Source of the DNA: Desulfobacterales bacterium
Lineage (GTDB): Bacteria > Desulfobacterota > Desulfobacteria > Desulfobacterales > JAQWFD01
Assembly (NCBI GenBank): GCA_028704555.1
Contig: JAQWFD010000001.1
Span: 133,401-197,400, forward strand
DNA: 64,000 nt
Direction: 5' to 3'
Shown here piece after piece: positions 1 through 8,074 of the stretch (the stretch's first letter is position 1; the number at the start of each line of letters is the position of its first letter). Under the pieces are notes generated by a model. It did not search any database. It was not told the origin of the DNA and saw only the letters and a program-made list of their open reading frames with translations. The position numbers and the translations under genes are program-made.

Positions 1-1087
1 TTCCTTCGAATGCGGTGATACCATGGACAAAAATATCAAAATCCATTTTTAAATCAAATTCGCCAAAATTTATTTGCATAGTATGGCTTATAATATCTCC
101 AGAAGAAGCATAGGCACTGAAAAATAAACCAAGAGATTTTTTAAATTTGTTTCTAATCATTTTTATGTGCTTTTCGCTTAAAGTGCCGGTCTTATCTATT
201 ATCTTGGTTATTATCTGTTTTTTCTGGTTATATTGTAAAACAATATCATCCCCTGAATCTATTGTGACCGTATCACCGCTTACAGTTATTTCCTTAATAA
301 ATTTTTCGAATTCTTCTTGTCCATTCTCTATTGTCGTTGTTTTAATCGCGGTTTTATACTGTCCGTTGGGAATATTGTTATTGAATAACCGAATTGCTGC
401 TTTTTTTTGTATGTTAAAACAGTCATCCCCGTAACAGTATGTTGGTAATACGTTGAATGCCTGCCCCTGAATTTGTGTGTCAAGATCAATAGTATTATTA
501 ATTTCTTTTTCTTTCCGTATCTCATAACTTGAGATTTCAATATCCTCTGAAAAACCATTCACAAACTGATGATAAAAATTTGTCTGATCATTTGTTAAAA
601 TTTTATTGTTTAACCATTGATCCCTTTCAGAAAAGATTTCTTTACCATATCTTATGGTGAAAATATTATGGTTCGATGCATATTTTGACATATTGCGTAT
701 AATAAAAAGCAATTTTGTAGATTTATCCGTACAAACATAATCCCAATAATGCCATTTTTCCCCACCGAGAATTATATCGCCAGAATTAATTACATTGTTG
801 AAATCAAAGACTTTTTCAATTAGAGAATAGCCGCCAGTATTATTTACTGAGCTTAAATTTATCATGCAGTCAATATAAACAAATTTATCTTTATAGTAAA
901 ATCGATGATTCATCTGGCTTGATTTATCAACATATTGATAATCGAATTTGGGGTCTATTTTTATTTGTATATTTGGGTCGCGGGTAGAATAGTATACATG
1001 ATCATTAAACATACCTCTTTTCACAGGAGTTATAGCGCATCCTATCAAGAACAATCCAAACGCTACCATAATAAAGCATTTTTTCAT
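1..1087 (-). CDS. Partial lipoprotein of unknown function, running off the window start
   Basis: An open frame of 362 codons runs from the ATG at 1087 to the window edge without a stop. The start is preceded by AAAAGGAG at a good distance. The N-terminus (MKKCFIMVAFGLFLIGC) is a lipoprotein signal peptide with lipobox LIGC, so the product should be lipidated on Cys17 and exported. The rest is hydrophilic and rich in Asn, Lys, Ile and Tyr, with no motif I recognise; a CYGDDC segment could form a disulfide. Base composition is AT-rich, like the rest of 1-5300 and unlike the core genes. The gene is cut by the window, so its full length is unknown. An alternating-dinucleotide tract lies just upstream. 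Confidence 0.8.
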   Translation of the reverse strand, partial: MKKCFIMVAFGLFLIGCAITPVKRGMFNDHVYYSTRDPNIQIKIDPKFDYQYVDKSSQMNHRFYYKDKFVYIDCMINLSSVNNTGGYSLIEKVFDFNNVINSGDIILGGEKWHYWDYVCTDKSTKLLFIIRNMSKYASNHNIFTIRYGKEIFSERDQWLNNKILTNDQTNFYHQFVNGFSEDIEISSYEIRKEKEINNTIDLDTQIQGQAFNVLPTYCYGDDCFNIQKKAAIRLFNNNIPNGQYKTAIKTTTIENGQEEFEKFIKEITVSGDTVTIDSGDDIVLQYNQKKQIITKIIDKTGTLSEKHIKMIRNKFKKSLGLFFSAYASSGDIISHTMQINFGEFDLKMDFDIFVHGITAFEG

Positions 1088-1131
1088 AACTTACTCCTTT
1101 TGTGAAAAATATTAGCATCGCTCTTTTTATG

Positions 1132-1200
<69 letters not shown>

Positions 1201-1330
1201 TGTATGAGCGAGTGAGAGATATTAAATTTTTTTTTGATTCTTTGGATAAGCTTTACCACTACTTAACGAGTTCAATTTTAAGAGTCAATAATAAAAGGTT
1301 TGGTTTGAAGTAACAACCTGCGCAGCCCTG

Positions 1331-1567
1331 ATGCAGATCCGGGACTCGAGGTTGTATCGGGCGGAGTTCAAGACCTTTGAGGAGTATTGCAAGGGCAGAT
1401 GGGAGATGGCAGAGAGAACGGCAAATCAGTTAATTGTATCTTCTAATGTTATTGAGAATATTGGACGCAATTGCGTCCAAACAGAAATCATGCCAGCCAA
1501 CGAAGCCCAAACCCGTCCTCTAACCAAACTCCCTCCAAAAGAACGAGTCGATAGCAAAGAACCATGA
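1331..1567 (+). pseudogene. Fragment of an HTH-type TFEEYC..RW family protein
   Basis: The 78-residue frame contains RLYRAEFKTFEEYCKGRW followed by ANQLI and QTRPLTKLPPKER. This is the signature of a family of phage- and plasmid-borne proteins with a helix-turn-helix near a ParB or DNA-modification-like context. The reading frame is open for a few codons upstream of the ATG. It ends prematurely after the PLTKL segment, where family members normally continue for over 100 residues. I read it as a truncated remnant and not a working gene. There is no convincing ribosome binding site. Confidence 0.55.
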
Positions 1568-2078
1568 CCCAGTTCTAAACGACCGCTTCAGCGCGCGAAC
1601 AAGGAGAGTTCTTAGCTGAGGCCATATGCCAACAGCCTTGCCGGACTGGCGCTGTCCTGATGAAAATGTGCGCACTGGCGCTCAAGTAGAAATCCCTCCC
1701 ACATTGTTGCAAAAAGCTTTAGCATCCCCAGGTAATATTCCACTGTCAGATTATCGGTACAGCAAGAGAAATGACTTTCAAAAATATTTGATAGTGCAAT
1801 TTGTATCTTGACAATTATTCCTATTTAGATAAACCAATAGCTGGCACTACTCTCGAAAATTCGAACCCTGCGCTGAACTCATTCTCTTCTGGAAAAATAT
1901 CGAAACAGAAACCAGTTCCAAGCTCCTCTACCAGATAGGATACGCCATTAAGGCCAAATAGTTATGCATCACTTTTTGATACATTTTTCATTTTTTTAGA
2001 ACGTATAAAACAAAGTCCCGTAGCGATAAAATATTTACAACCATTATCAAACATCTAACCATATTTTAAGAGGATAAG
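1568..2078. other. Gene-poor debris between the HTH fragment and the TPR lipoprotein
   Basis: No supported gene. Short frames are present (for example one at 1626-1811 and an open stretch near 1845-1962 reading CAELILFWKNIETETSS) but neither has a start signal or a recognisable family. A stretch at about 1566-1604 resembles 3327-3365 (AAACGACCGCnTCAGCG core), suggesting a shared degenerate repeat. Confidence 0.5.
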
Positions 2079-3242
2079 ATGACTTCATTCCAGAGATACA
2101 AGTCAGTATTTTTTATTTTGCTTTCATTAATTATTTTTTCAAGTTGTGCAACACAAACACCTAATATTGATGCCTATTCCGCTGAAAGTGACAAGGCTAA
2201 AGATTTTAATGCTATTTTAAAAGAAGAAATATCATATTTTGATAAAGAAATATCATATTATCGATCAAATGACGGATTCGATGGAGACGTGGTATTTGCC
2301 TATGTTGAAACAGGGCAATATTCGATAGCGATCAGGGAATGCAAAAAGGCTATAAATCTTAACCCTGATAATGCTATAGCGCATGTCATTTTAGGAGCGG
2401 CCTATTTTGAATCAGAGGAATATATGGATGCAATTGAAGCATTCAAACAGGTTTCCAAAATAAAACCTGATTGCTCCGTGATGCATTTTGCATTAGGGAC
2501 TGCATATTTAGGAGCAGAACAATATTCCAAAGCAATCAATGAATTCAAACAGGCGCTCAAAATAAAACCTGATTGTTCATTGATGCATTTTGGATTAGGG
2601 ACTGCATATTTAGCAACGGGACAATATTCAAAAGCAACCAGAGCATTCAAGCAGGTTGTCAAAATAAACCCTGATTTTGCAGAAGCGCATGCCTATTTAG
2701 GGCTTGCGTACCTGCATTTAAAACAAAATACAAAAGCATTCAAGTCTTGTAAGCAGGCTATTCGAATCAACCCTGATTGTGCACAAGCGCATTTTGGATT
2801 AGGAACTGCGTATCGTCGCTTAAAAGAATATTCAGATGCGATCAAGGCATTCAAACAAGCTATTCGAATTAAGTCAGATTTCGCAGACGCACATCTTGGA
2901 TTAAGCCTTTCTTATTTTAGTTTAAAACAATATGCAGACGCAATAAAGGCAGGGGAGAAAGTGCTTAAAATCAACCCTGATTGTGCAGATGCACATAAGA
3001 TGTTATGGGCTGCATATCTTGGATTAGGTCTTTCTTATTTTGATTCAAAACAATATACAGATGCAATCAAGATGTGTGAGAAATGTCTTAAAATCAACCC
3101 TGATTGTGCAGTTGCGCATACTCTTTTAGGGCATGTCTATTCTTTATTGGAAAATACAGATGCAGCTCTTGAGGAATATAAAATTCTCAAGACCCTCGAC
3201 AAAGATCGAGCAAACCAATTATTCAATATAATTTACAAGTAA
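2079..3242 (+). CDS. TPR-repeat lipoprotein
   Basis: 387 residues. The N-terminus is a lipoprotein signal peptide ending in the lipobox FSSC (Cys23), so the protein is probably anchored in a membrane facing the periplasm. From about residue 68 to the end there are nine tetratricopeptide units of about 34 residues, most ending in K-I-N/K-P-D. Unit 8 carries a short insertion. TPR arrays are protein-protein scaffolds; the partner cannot be deduced here. Units 3 and 4 are nearly identical at DNA level (about 102-bp period), implying recent repeat expansion. AGAGG lies upstream of the ATG. The gene stands alone and is AT-rich. Confidence 0.85.
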   Translation: MTSFQRYKSVFFILLSLIIFSSCATQTPNIDAYSAESDKAKDFNAILKEEISYFDKEISYYRSNDGFDGDVVFAYVETGQYSIAIRECKKAINLNPDNAIAHVILGAAYFESEEYMDAIEAFKQVSKIKPDCSVMHFALGTAYLGAEQYSKAINEFKQALKIKPDCSLMHFGLGTAYLATGQYSKATRAFKQVVKINPDFAEAHAYLGLAYLHLKQNTKAFKSCKQAIRINPDCAQAHFGLGTAYRRLKEYSDAIKAFKQAIRIKSDFADAHLGLSLSYFSLKQYADAIKAGEKVLKINPDCADAHKMLWAAYLGLGLSYFDSKQYTDAIKMCEKCLKINPDCAVAHTLLGHVYSLLENTDAALEEYKILKTLDKDRANQLFNIIYK

Positions 3243-3819
3243 TTTTTGTCGGTCTCGTAAACGGGGTTTCAAAAAAATAACCGCAATATATGACGGCACA
3301 ATGGATAGAGCCCCTTAAGAAATCTTGATCCACTTCAAAACGACCGCCTCAGCGTATGAATAAGGGGACTTACTGCCATGTCCCATACGATCGGATGCCT
3401 TTTAAATAAAACACGCTATGCGCCATATGGTGGGCTTTATGGGCAGATGGCGCAACGCGTAGGGGTAACGGGCTTTTTTTGACAATTTAGGTGAATTTTA
3501 CCCGGATGATTGCGAGGGAGAAGACGAATAACACGCGCACTTGGCGTATACGAGGCGATCTTATTTGAACACATGCTACGGAAACCATATAGCCACACCT
3601 CAGGGGCCGGACTGTCCGGTCCCTTGGGCAAAAAACCTCACCAAAAGCCGGATAAAAAATTATCCGACTTTTTTTCAGTGGGGTGGTATAGAGGAGCAGG
3701 TATCCTCAGGATATTCATATCATTGAAGCGTGTGGTGTTTTTGCGACAATTTTATGAATATTTTTTTGGGGGTGGGGTGGCTTGAGGCCGGTTTTTGGGT
3801 CTGCTTTAAAATCAGAAGA
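3243..3819. other. Unassigned 577-bp spacer with hairpins
   Basis: No gene supported. The frames found on both strands between 3437 and 3785 lack ribosome binding sites and family resemblance. The stretch contains a degenerate copy of the 1566-1604 sequence near 3327-3365, a short palindrome (3604-3623, GGCCGGAC/TCCGGTCC) and a terminator-like hairpin at 3647-3675. A small RNA ending at that hairpin is possible but nothing identifies it. Confidence 0.5.
3647..3675 (+). terminator. Intrinsic-terminator-like hairpin
   Basis: A nine-base stem, GCCGGATAA paired with TTATCCGAC (one G-T wobble), has a four-base loop and is followed by seven T residues on the plus strand. It is about 400 bp past the TPR lipoprotein gene, so it may end a longer transcript or an unannotated small RNA. 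Confidence 0.55.
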
Positions 3820-4299
3820 TTAAGAACTTAGATTTAATTGACTTGATTGTTCTTTCAAGCCCTCAAACGTATCAGGTATGGCGTGGGCATCTAATTTTTT
3901 TTTAAACACCGCATAAACGTCAGTCCTTGCTCCTGCTTTCCTAAGCGTGGAGGGATCATTTAACCAAATATAAATAATTTCCTTAACACGACTATTAAAT
4001 ATAAAAAAAAGGCGATACCTATTAGGTAGAAGCCTTTTGGCTCGACGAAAATGCTTATATCTGGACCCCAATGTGTTACCAAGCAAAAAACGGCGATGAT
4101 TGGGATTGTTTGGAATGTCAGACGTTATACATTTTTGTATCCCTTGTAATAATATGAATTTCGGATGACTTCGGAATTTTTCAGGCTGATTGTTTTTAAT
4201 GTTTTCAACTTCGTCAACAAGCTTAATAAGCTGATCTTTAAATAACGAAAAAGAAATAAGCCCCCAAGGTTTTCCGTTGCTTTGCGACACTATTGTCAA
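3820..4299 (-). CDS. yhaV: YhaV-family type II toxin (ribonuclease)
   Basis: 159 residues. YhaV-family toxins are RelE-superfamily-like ribonucleases that cleave mRNA and are normally neutralised by PrlF (an AbrB-fold antitoxin). The match is seen in PWGLISFSLFKDQL at the N-terminus, the RRFLLG and RYRLFFIF core, and the C-terminal IYIWLNDPSTLRKAGARTD followed by YAVFKK, close to the family's usual ending. The likely start is TTG at 4299, overlapping the upstream stop by four bases; a GTG at 4290 is an alternative. Translation is probably coupled to the upstream gene. No PrlF-like gene is present: the partner is a TPR-like protein. Confidence 0.8.
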   Translation of the reverse strand: MTIVSQSNGKPWGLISFSLFKDQLIKLVDEVENIKNNQPEKFRSHPKFILLQGIQKCITSDIPNNPNHRRFLLGNTLGSRYKHFRRAKRLLPNRYRLFFIFNSRVKEIIYIWLNDPSTLRKAGARTDVYAVFKKKLDAHAIPDTFEGLKEQSSQLNLSS

Positions 4300-5159
4300 C
4301 CCTTTTCTACTAATTTAGAGATACGATCAAGCAAGTCCTTATCAATCACGCTCAGACTTTCAGGATGGTCTTTTATACAATCATCAATTTGACCTATAAA
4401 TTGATCCAACTCAGAATCATCAGCATAATATTCGATTTCGATAGCTTCAGTAAGGTTTGAGGGCAGTTCAGCCAATTGAATATCGATTTCATCTTCCAAA
4501 TCTAAAATTTCCTCGGGAAGCGCATCACACTCATAACTATATTTTATCCATTGTTCACCGTCATGCTCAAAAATCGAAGGGCTAAATGTATGTATATATA
4601 TATTTCGTTTTCTGGCTACAGATGCTACGTCTTGAATTAGCTTTTCCACTTGGCTCATAGAAACTTTTTTTTCTGACATAATCCGTTCGGCAGAAAAAAT
4701 AATATCAGAAAGTGGATGGTTTTCGTGGGGGTTAAGCCGAGCCCATCTATCAAGTCCTCTCTTGGCTTCACTAAACCTTCCTGCTCGCATTGCTGCATGT
4801 ATCAAGTCGTTTAAAATACCAATATTACCTTCATCAATAGCATAAGCTTTTTCAGCGAATTCAACAGTTTGGGAAAGAAAGGACAGTTTCCCTAACGATA
4901 TGGCATAATTCATATAGTTATATATGTCTTTATTGTATTCTAAGGATAGCCTGTGATAGTGGTTCATATCCTCTGGTTTTTTTTCCAGTGCGCCGATAAC
5001 CCCAAGCACTGTAAAGCCTTCACCTGGATTGACGGCCCGAAGTTTTTCCGCGTCTTTCTTATATCGGCCCAGTACAAAAGCATTATGCCTTTGATCTGGT
5101 GGAAGCGAATTTAAGCTATCAATAATTTTGTCAGCTTTTCTCTTTGGCTGAGGTTTCAT
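4296..5159 (-). CDS. TPR-like acidic protein coupled to the YhaV toxin
   Basis: 287 residues from the ATG at 5159, where the sequence MKPQPKRKADKIIDSL begins; an in-frame ATG at 5246 would add 29 hydrophobic residues but lacks a ribosome binding site. The middle (about 90-190) shows helical TPR-like repeats (AISLGKLSFLSQTVEFAEKAY, then MRAGRFSEAKRGLDRWARLNP). The C-terminal third is strongly acidic. The gene overlaps the YhaV toxin by four bases, the arrangement expected of an antitoxin or accessory regulator. I do not recognise a named family. Function as an antitoxin is inference from position only. Confidence 0.7.
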   Translation of the reverse strand: MKPQPKRKADKIIDSLNSLPPDQRHNAFVLGRYKKDAEKLRAVNPGEGFTVLGVIGALEKKPEDMNHYHRLSLEYNKDIYNYMNYAISLGKLSFLSQTVEFAEKAYAIDEGNIGILNDLIHAAMRAGRFSEAKRGLDRWARLNPHENHPLSDIIFSAERIMSEKKVSMSQVEKLIQDVASVARKRNIYIHTFSPSIFEHDGEQWIKYSYECDALPEEILDLEDEIDIQLAELPSNLTEAIEIEYYADDSELDQFIGQIDDCIKDHPESLSVIDKDLLDRISKLVEKG

Positions 5160-5342
5160 TGCGCCTGTCTCTATATATATTTTTTTAAGGATTGATAAGG
5201 CTTTGATTTGATTAATTAAATAAAAAATCAACGGACCTACAATCATTATTTAGCATTTGTAACATTCAGATGTCAATATAACATTTAAATTCAGCATGCC
5301 CCTTGATTTAGCCAACATCGTTGCTTTCGGATTGTTAAGTAA

Positions 5343-5528
5343 CGAATAGTGTAACGCCCCTGTTTTCGAATACTGTAACGCCTATTGGGGACTTTTTTTA
5401 CCCAGCATACCCCGCCTATAATAATTTGAAATACCCCGCTGAATAAGCCGCTTAAGCATATTTTGCTAAGACGAAACGAACCGTTACACTATTTTGTAAA
5501 TTGGGGAAAATAGGCGTTACGCTATTCG
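5343..5528. mobile_element. Inverted-repeat element with paired end repeats (transposon relic)
   Basis: Four copies of a GAATAGTGTAACGCC-like motif occur here: two direct copies on the left (5343-5358, 5367-5382) and two inverted copies on the right (5482-5496, 5513-5528). The 100-odd bases between them encode nothing. Paired binding-site repeats at each end are typical of transposons whose transposase binds arrays of sites (IS21- and Tn7-like elements). With no transposase this is a MITE-like relic. The family assignment is a guess. Confidence 0.6.
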
Positions 5529-5701
5529 CATCTTAATATCGGATAATAGATGACATGGCCGAGCCGATGATGCGGACCTGATCGACGAGCAGGTCGTAGG
5601 ATCGTATACGGTATAGTTGTCGCTCATGATCCGGACGCTTGGGCAGAACATACTAAGCCGCTCTTTTTTTTATGTGGGTTTACCCTTATTGTTGAAAAGT
5701 T

Positions 5702-5722
5702 TGTGGGGTATAGTGTGGGGTA
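5702..5722 (+). repeat. TGTGGGGTA direct repeat near tRNA-Glu
   Basis: TGTGGGGTA occurs at 5702-5710 and 5714-5722, spaced by three bases, about 65 bp from the tRNA-Glu 3' end. Repeats of this kind next to a tRNA 3' end often serve as arm-type sites for a tyrosine integrase. No integrase gene is left, so the role is inferred. Confidence 0.35.
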
Positions 5723-5737
5723 ACGGATTTTTACCTA

Positions 5738-5773
5738 ATAAAAAAGGGCTTAGAAAATCGCTTCTAAGTCCTT
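5738..5773 (-). terminator. Terminator of the tRNA-Glu transcript
   Basis: Twelve-base arms AAGGGCTTAGAA (5744-5755) and TTCTAAGTCCTT (5762-5773) pair with one mismatch. On the minus strand the stem is followed by a T-rich tract. It lies 13 bp past the tRNA 3' end. Confidence 0.75.
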
Positions 5774-5785
5774 GATTTTATTAAT

Positions 5786-5861
5786 TGGTGGTCCCAGCGG
5801 GGGTCGAACCCGCGTTACCGGCGTGAGAGGCCGACGTCCTAGACCACTAGACGATGGGACC
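5786..5861 (-). tRNA. tRNA-Glu (anticodon CTC)
   Basis: The minus-strand product folds as a 76-nt cloverleaf including an encoded CCA. The acceptor arms are GGTCCCA and TGGGACC with discriminator A; the anticodon loop is CTCTCAC, giving anticodon CTC; the T arm is GCGGG-TTCGACC-CCCGC. The overall sequence matches bacterial tRNA-Glu. The 3' end faces the accessory block 1-5785, the usual orientation when a tRNA gene serves as an island integration site. Confidence 0.95.
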
Positions 5862-5920
5862 ATTTGCGTTCAATAATTTTTAGAAAATTATATGAACTGC
5901 AAGGATTTGTCAAATCTTTT

Positions 5921-6142
5921 TTATTCAAAATCCACTGTCCGGATTCCGGATGGCTTTTTTCCCTGCCAGAAGCCTGTCAGAAAATAGATGACGCAGCCGA
6001 TAAACGGGACAAGGGCAACGATAAACCAGAGAATTTTACGGCCGCGTGATCCAAATTCCTTGAAGGCAATATCAATGAATGCACAGCAGTTCAAGATAAA
6101 AAAGAACAACCCGATCGTAATAAAAACCATTGCTGTATTCAA
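5921..6142 (-). CDS. Small two-helix membrane protein, PLD-nuclease N-terminal-like
   Basis: 73 residues with two hydrophobic helices (about 3-25 and 35-58) joined by AFKEFGSRGRKILWF and ending in a short basic and acidic tail. This resembles the stand-alone PLDc_N domain (phospholipase D nuclease N-terminal), whose members have the pattern ALxDxxK...RxKxxWxLxxLxxPFIG then YxxxG. Here LVPFIGCVIYFLTG fits. The family's function is unknown. It lies two bases downstream of mltB on the same strand, so the two are probably cotranscribed. Confidence 0.7.
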   Translation of the reverse strand: MNTAMVFITIGLFFFILNCCAFIDIAFKEFGSRGRKILWFIVALVPFIGCVIYFLTGFWQGKKPSGIRTVDFE

Positions 6143-6144
6143 TG

Positions 6145-7029
6145 TTACCCTTTCAATAGCTTGCTGATCTTTAAGATGGTATTCACATAATATTTACTGT
6201 GATTATACCGGTAGATAACCTTCGAAGACTGTTCGTCAGACATCCCGGATTTCCAGCCATGATATTTCAGGTAGTTGGCGATGCTGGCAATGGCATCGGC
6301 ATGATCAAACAAATTGATTTTCCCGTCGCTGTTTCCATCCTTAGCCAGCGCAAGGGCATTGGTCGGCATGAACTGGGCGATTCCCAGTGCCCCGGCGTAG
6401 GATCCGGCGATGGTCCAGGGCTGAATGGATTCCCGATCTGTATAGGTCAAAAATGCTTTCAGTTCCTTATATGCCCACACCGATCGTCGATCCGCCCATT
6501 TTTCAAACTGATCTTTCGGCATATCGGACCGGTCAGCGACCCTGTCCCAGAAGCTGTCCCTGACACCGCGATCCAACAGCGCCGCCATGGTGGACAGGGA
6601 ATTTATGATGGACCGCCCCCCGACTACGGTTCCCAACCGGGTTTCCACCAGGATGATGGCCGTGACCACCGTTTTATCTACTCCGTAGGCCTGCTCCGCC
6701 GCCGAGAGCCCCGCGGCATGGTTCTTCATATAATTTCGGGCCTTGTCGATGGACGTTGAGGTGGTGAACTGATCGTAATCGAGTTTGGCTTCAGTGTGTC
6801 TCAAAAACAGAGACACTCCCCGGATTTCAAACCCAACATCCGGTTGACTGTACAGATCATGAATCAACGATTCATCGTAGCCGTCTGAAATAAGCCGTTT
6901 CTGAAGGGCATCAAAATAATTACCCATTTCCTGCGCCACGGCAGGGGTGACCAGACCGAACGAAAGGCAGAAAACAATGCCCAGGAAAACGGGCAGAAAC
7001 TCCCGGCAAATCCGTCTGAACAGCAACAT
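6145..7029 (-). CDS. mltB: Lytic murein transglycosylase, MltB type
   Basis: 294 residues with a cleavable signal peptide ending near AVAQ (residue 33). It cleaves the MurNAc-GlcNAc bond of peptidoglycan to give 1,6-anhydro products in the periplasm. The SLT_2/MltB fold is shown by the catalytic Glu129 in ILVETRLG, GGRSIINSL, YAGALGIAQFMPTN and the DGKINLFDHADAIASIANYL segment near the C-terminus. No lipobox is seen, so it is probably soluble, unlike E. coli MltB. GGAG precedes the ATG. The start lies 10 bp downstream of the PHP-domain gene, forming a short operon with it and the small membrane protein. Confidence 0.9.
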   Translation of the reverse strand: MLLFRRICREFLPVFLGIVFCLSFGLVTPAVAQEMGNYFDALQKRLISDGYDESLIHDLYSQPDVGFEIRGVSLFLRHTEAKLDYDQFTTSTSIDKARNYMKNHAAGLSAAEQAYGVDKTVVTAIILVETRLGTVVGGRSIINSLSTMAALLDRGVRDSFWDRVADRSDMPKDQFEKWADRRSVWAYKELKAFLTYTDRESIQPWTIAGSYAGALGIAQFMPTNALALAKDGNSDGKINLFDHADAIASIANYLKYHGWKSGMSDEQSSKVIYRYNHSKYYVNTILKISKLLKG

Positions 7030-7039
7030 AGTACGCTCC

Positions 7040-7846
7040 TTATTGTCTGGGGACAGGTGGTAAGGGAATCATGATCCGGCTCCGTTTTGTGAATGTCGCC
7101 AGGAAACGACAACCGGCTGCCACCAGCATCGGAATGGCCCTGTCATAATGGCGGCCGACATCTTCAGGACGATGCGCATCTGAACCCAGTGTAATGGCAA
7201 TGCCCGACTCGCAGCATTTTTTCAGTATGGCACCCGAGGGATACGCCTCCCCTGCCGGATGATCCCAGCCGCTGGTATTGACTTCGACGGTCAGACCTTT
7301 TGCCTGAATCTTTGAAAGAATCTGGTCCAGTTGCGTTTCAAAGGACCGGTTCGGTACCCGGCCGAACTTTTTCATCAGATCCAGATGACATACGATATCG
7401 AAATAATTATATTCCAGCATATTGTCAAGCGTTTCAAGGTAACGGGCCACCAGATCATCGGCCTCCCATTTCCCGTGCGCCCAGTCAGATGAACGGCTCA
7501 CGATATTTTTGCCATCCAGAAAATGCAGCGATGATCCGATCACATCAAAGGTATACGTTTGTATGATGTCTTCAAGTGCCCGAATGTATGCCGGATCATA
7601 ATCTGTTTCAAGCCCGGCCTTGACATCGATCACATCGCTAAACTGCTCCTTCAGCGCCTGAACAGCCTGAAAATACAACGGCACCTGATCCGGCGTCATG
7701 GACTGGACCTTGCCGGCCGGCTGTAGCGTCAGATGATCCAGAAAGCATATTTCCCTGAACCCCAGCGCAATCGCCCGCCGGACATAGTCCGCCATGGCGC
7801 CTGTCGCGTGGTTGCACAATCGGGTATGGACGTGATAATCTATCAT
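7040..7846 (-). CDS. PHP-domain phosphatase, HisJ-like (histidinol-phosphatase family)
   Basis: 268 residues from the ATG at 7846. The frame is open upstream to 7936, but that stretch falls in heptamer-repeat DNA, and family members begin exactly at MIDYHVHTRLCNHA. Metal-binding PHP motifs are visible: HVH near the N-terminus, H in FLDHLTLQP, E in AGLETDYDP, H in GSSLHFLDG, CHLDL, and GSDAHRPEDVG near the end. The family hydrolyses phosphomonoesters, with histidinol phosphate the best-known substrate. No other his genes are nearby, so the substrate is uncertain. No clear ribosome binding site is seen for either start. Confidence 0.8.
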   Translation of the reverse strand: MIDYHVHTRLCNHATGAMADYVRRAIALGFREICFLDHLTLQPAGKVQSMTPDQVPLYFQAVQALKEQFSDVIDVKAGLETDYDPAYIRALEDIIQTYTFDVIGSSLHFLDGKNIVSRSSDWAHGKWEADDLVARYLETLDNMLEYNYFDIVCHLDLMKKFGRVPNRSFETQLDQILSKIQAKGLTVEVNTSGWDHPAGEAYPSGAILKKCCESGIAITLGSDAHRPEDVGRHYDRAIPMLVAAGCRFLATFTKRSRIMIPLPPVPRQ

Positions 7847-7860
7847 TACTTGAGGGTCCG

Positions 7861-7908
7861 GTCGTGAGTCGTGAGTCAATAGTCCTCTGACTTCTGATTT
7901 CTGACCTC
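7861..7908. repeat. Heptamer-type repeat tract
   Basis: GTCGTGA units followed by degenerate CTGATTT/CTGACCT units with a seven-base period. It sits between the PHP gene start and the radA promoter region. The same repeat type recurs at 12771, 50341, 54138, 57398 and 63676. Confidence 0.7.
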
Positions 7909-8074
7909 CGTCACTGGTTGATGTTAAAAAAATCAAATATCTTTTAACTGTAAACCATGGTCATGCGGATTAACTTGTGCTATTAATCTGCATTACTGTC
8001 AAATTTTGATAATTGTGTAATAGTATCCCAAAAAGGGTTCCTGCATCAAGAGGTATTAAAGGCATATCGACATT

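Noticed and set aside
2402..2662. Antisense ORF inside the TPR lipoprotein gene
   Set aside because: It is the mirror of the repeat-rich coding strand; its own repeats follow from the TPR period.
1566..3365. Similar 39-bp stretches at 1566 and 3327 as integron attC sites
   Set aside because: They lack the paired RYYYAAC/GTTRRRY core sites and the stem-loop symmetry of attC; similarity is only about three quarters.
3510..3785. Overlapping ORFs on both strands behind the TPR lipoprotein gene
   Set aside because: They lack start signals, read through a terminator hairpin and G-rich simple sequence, and resemble no family.
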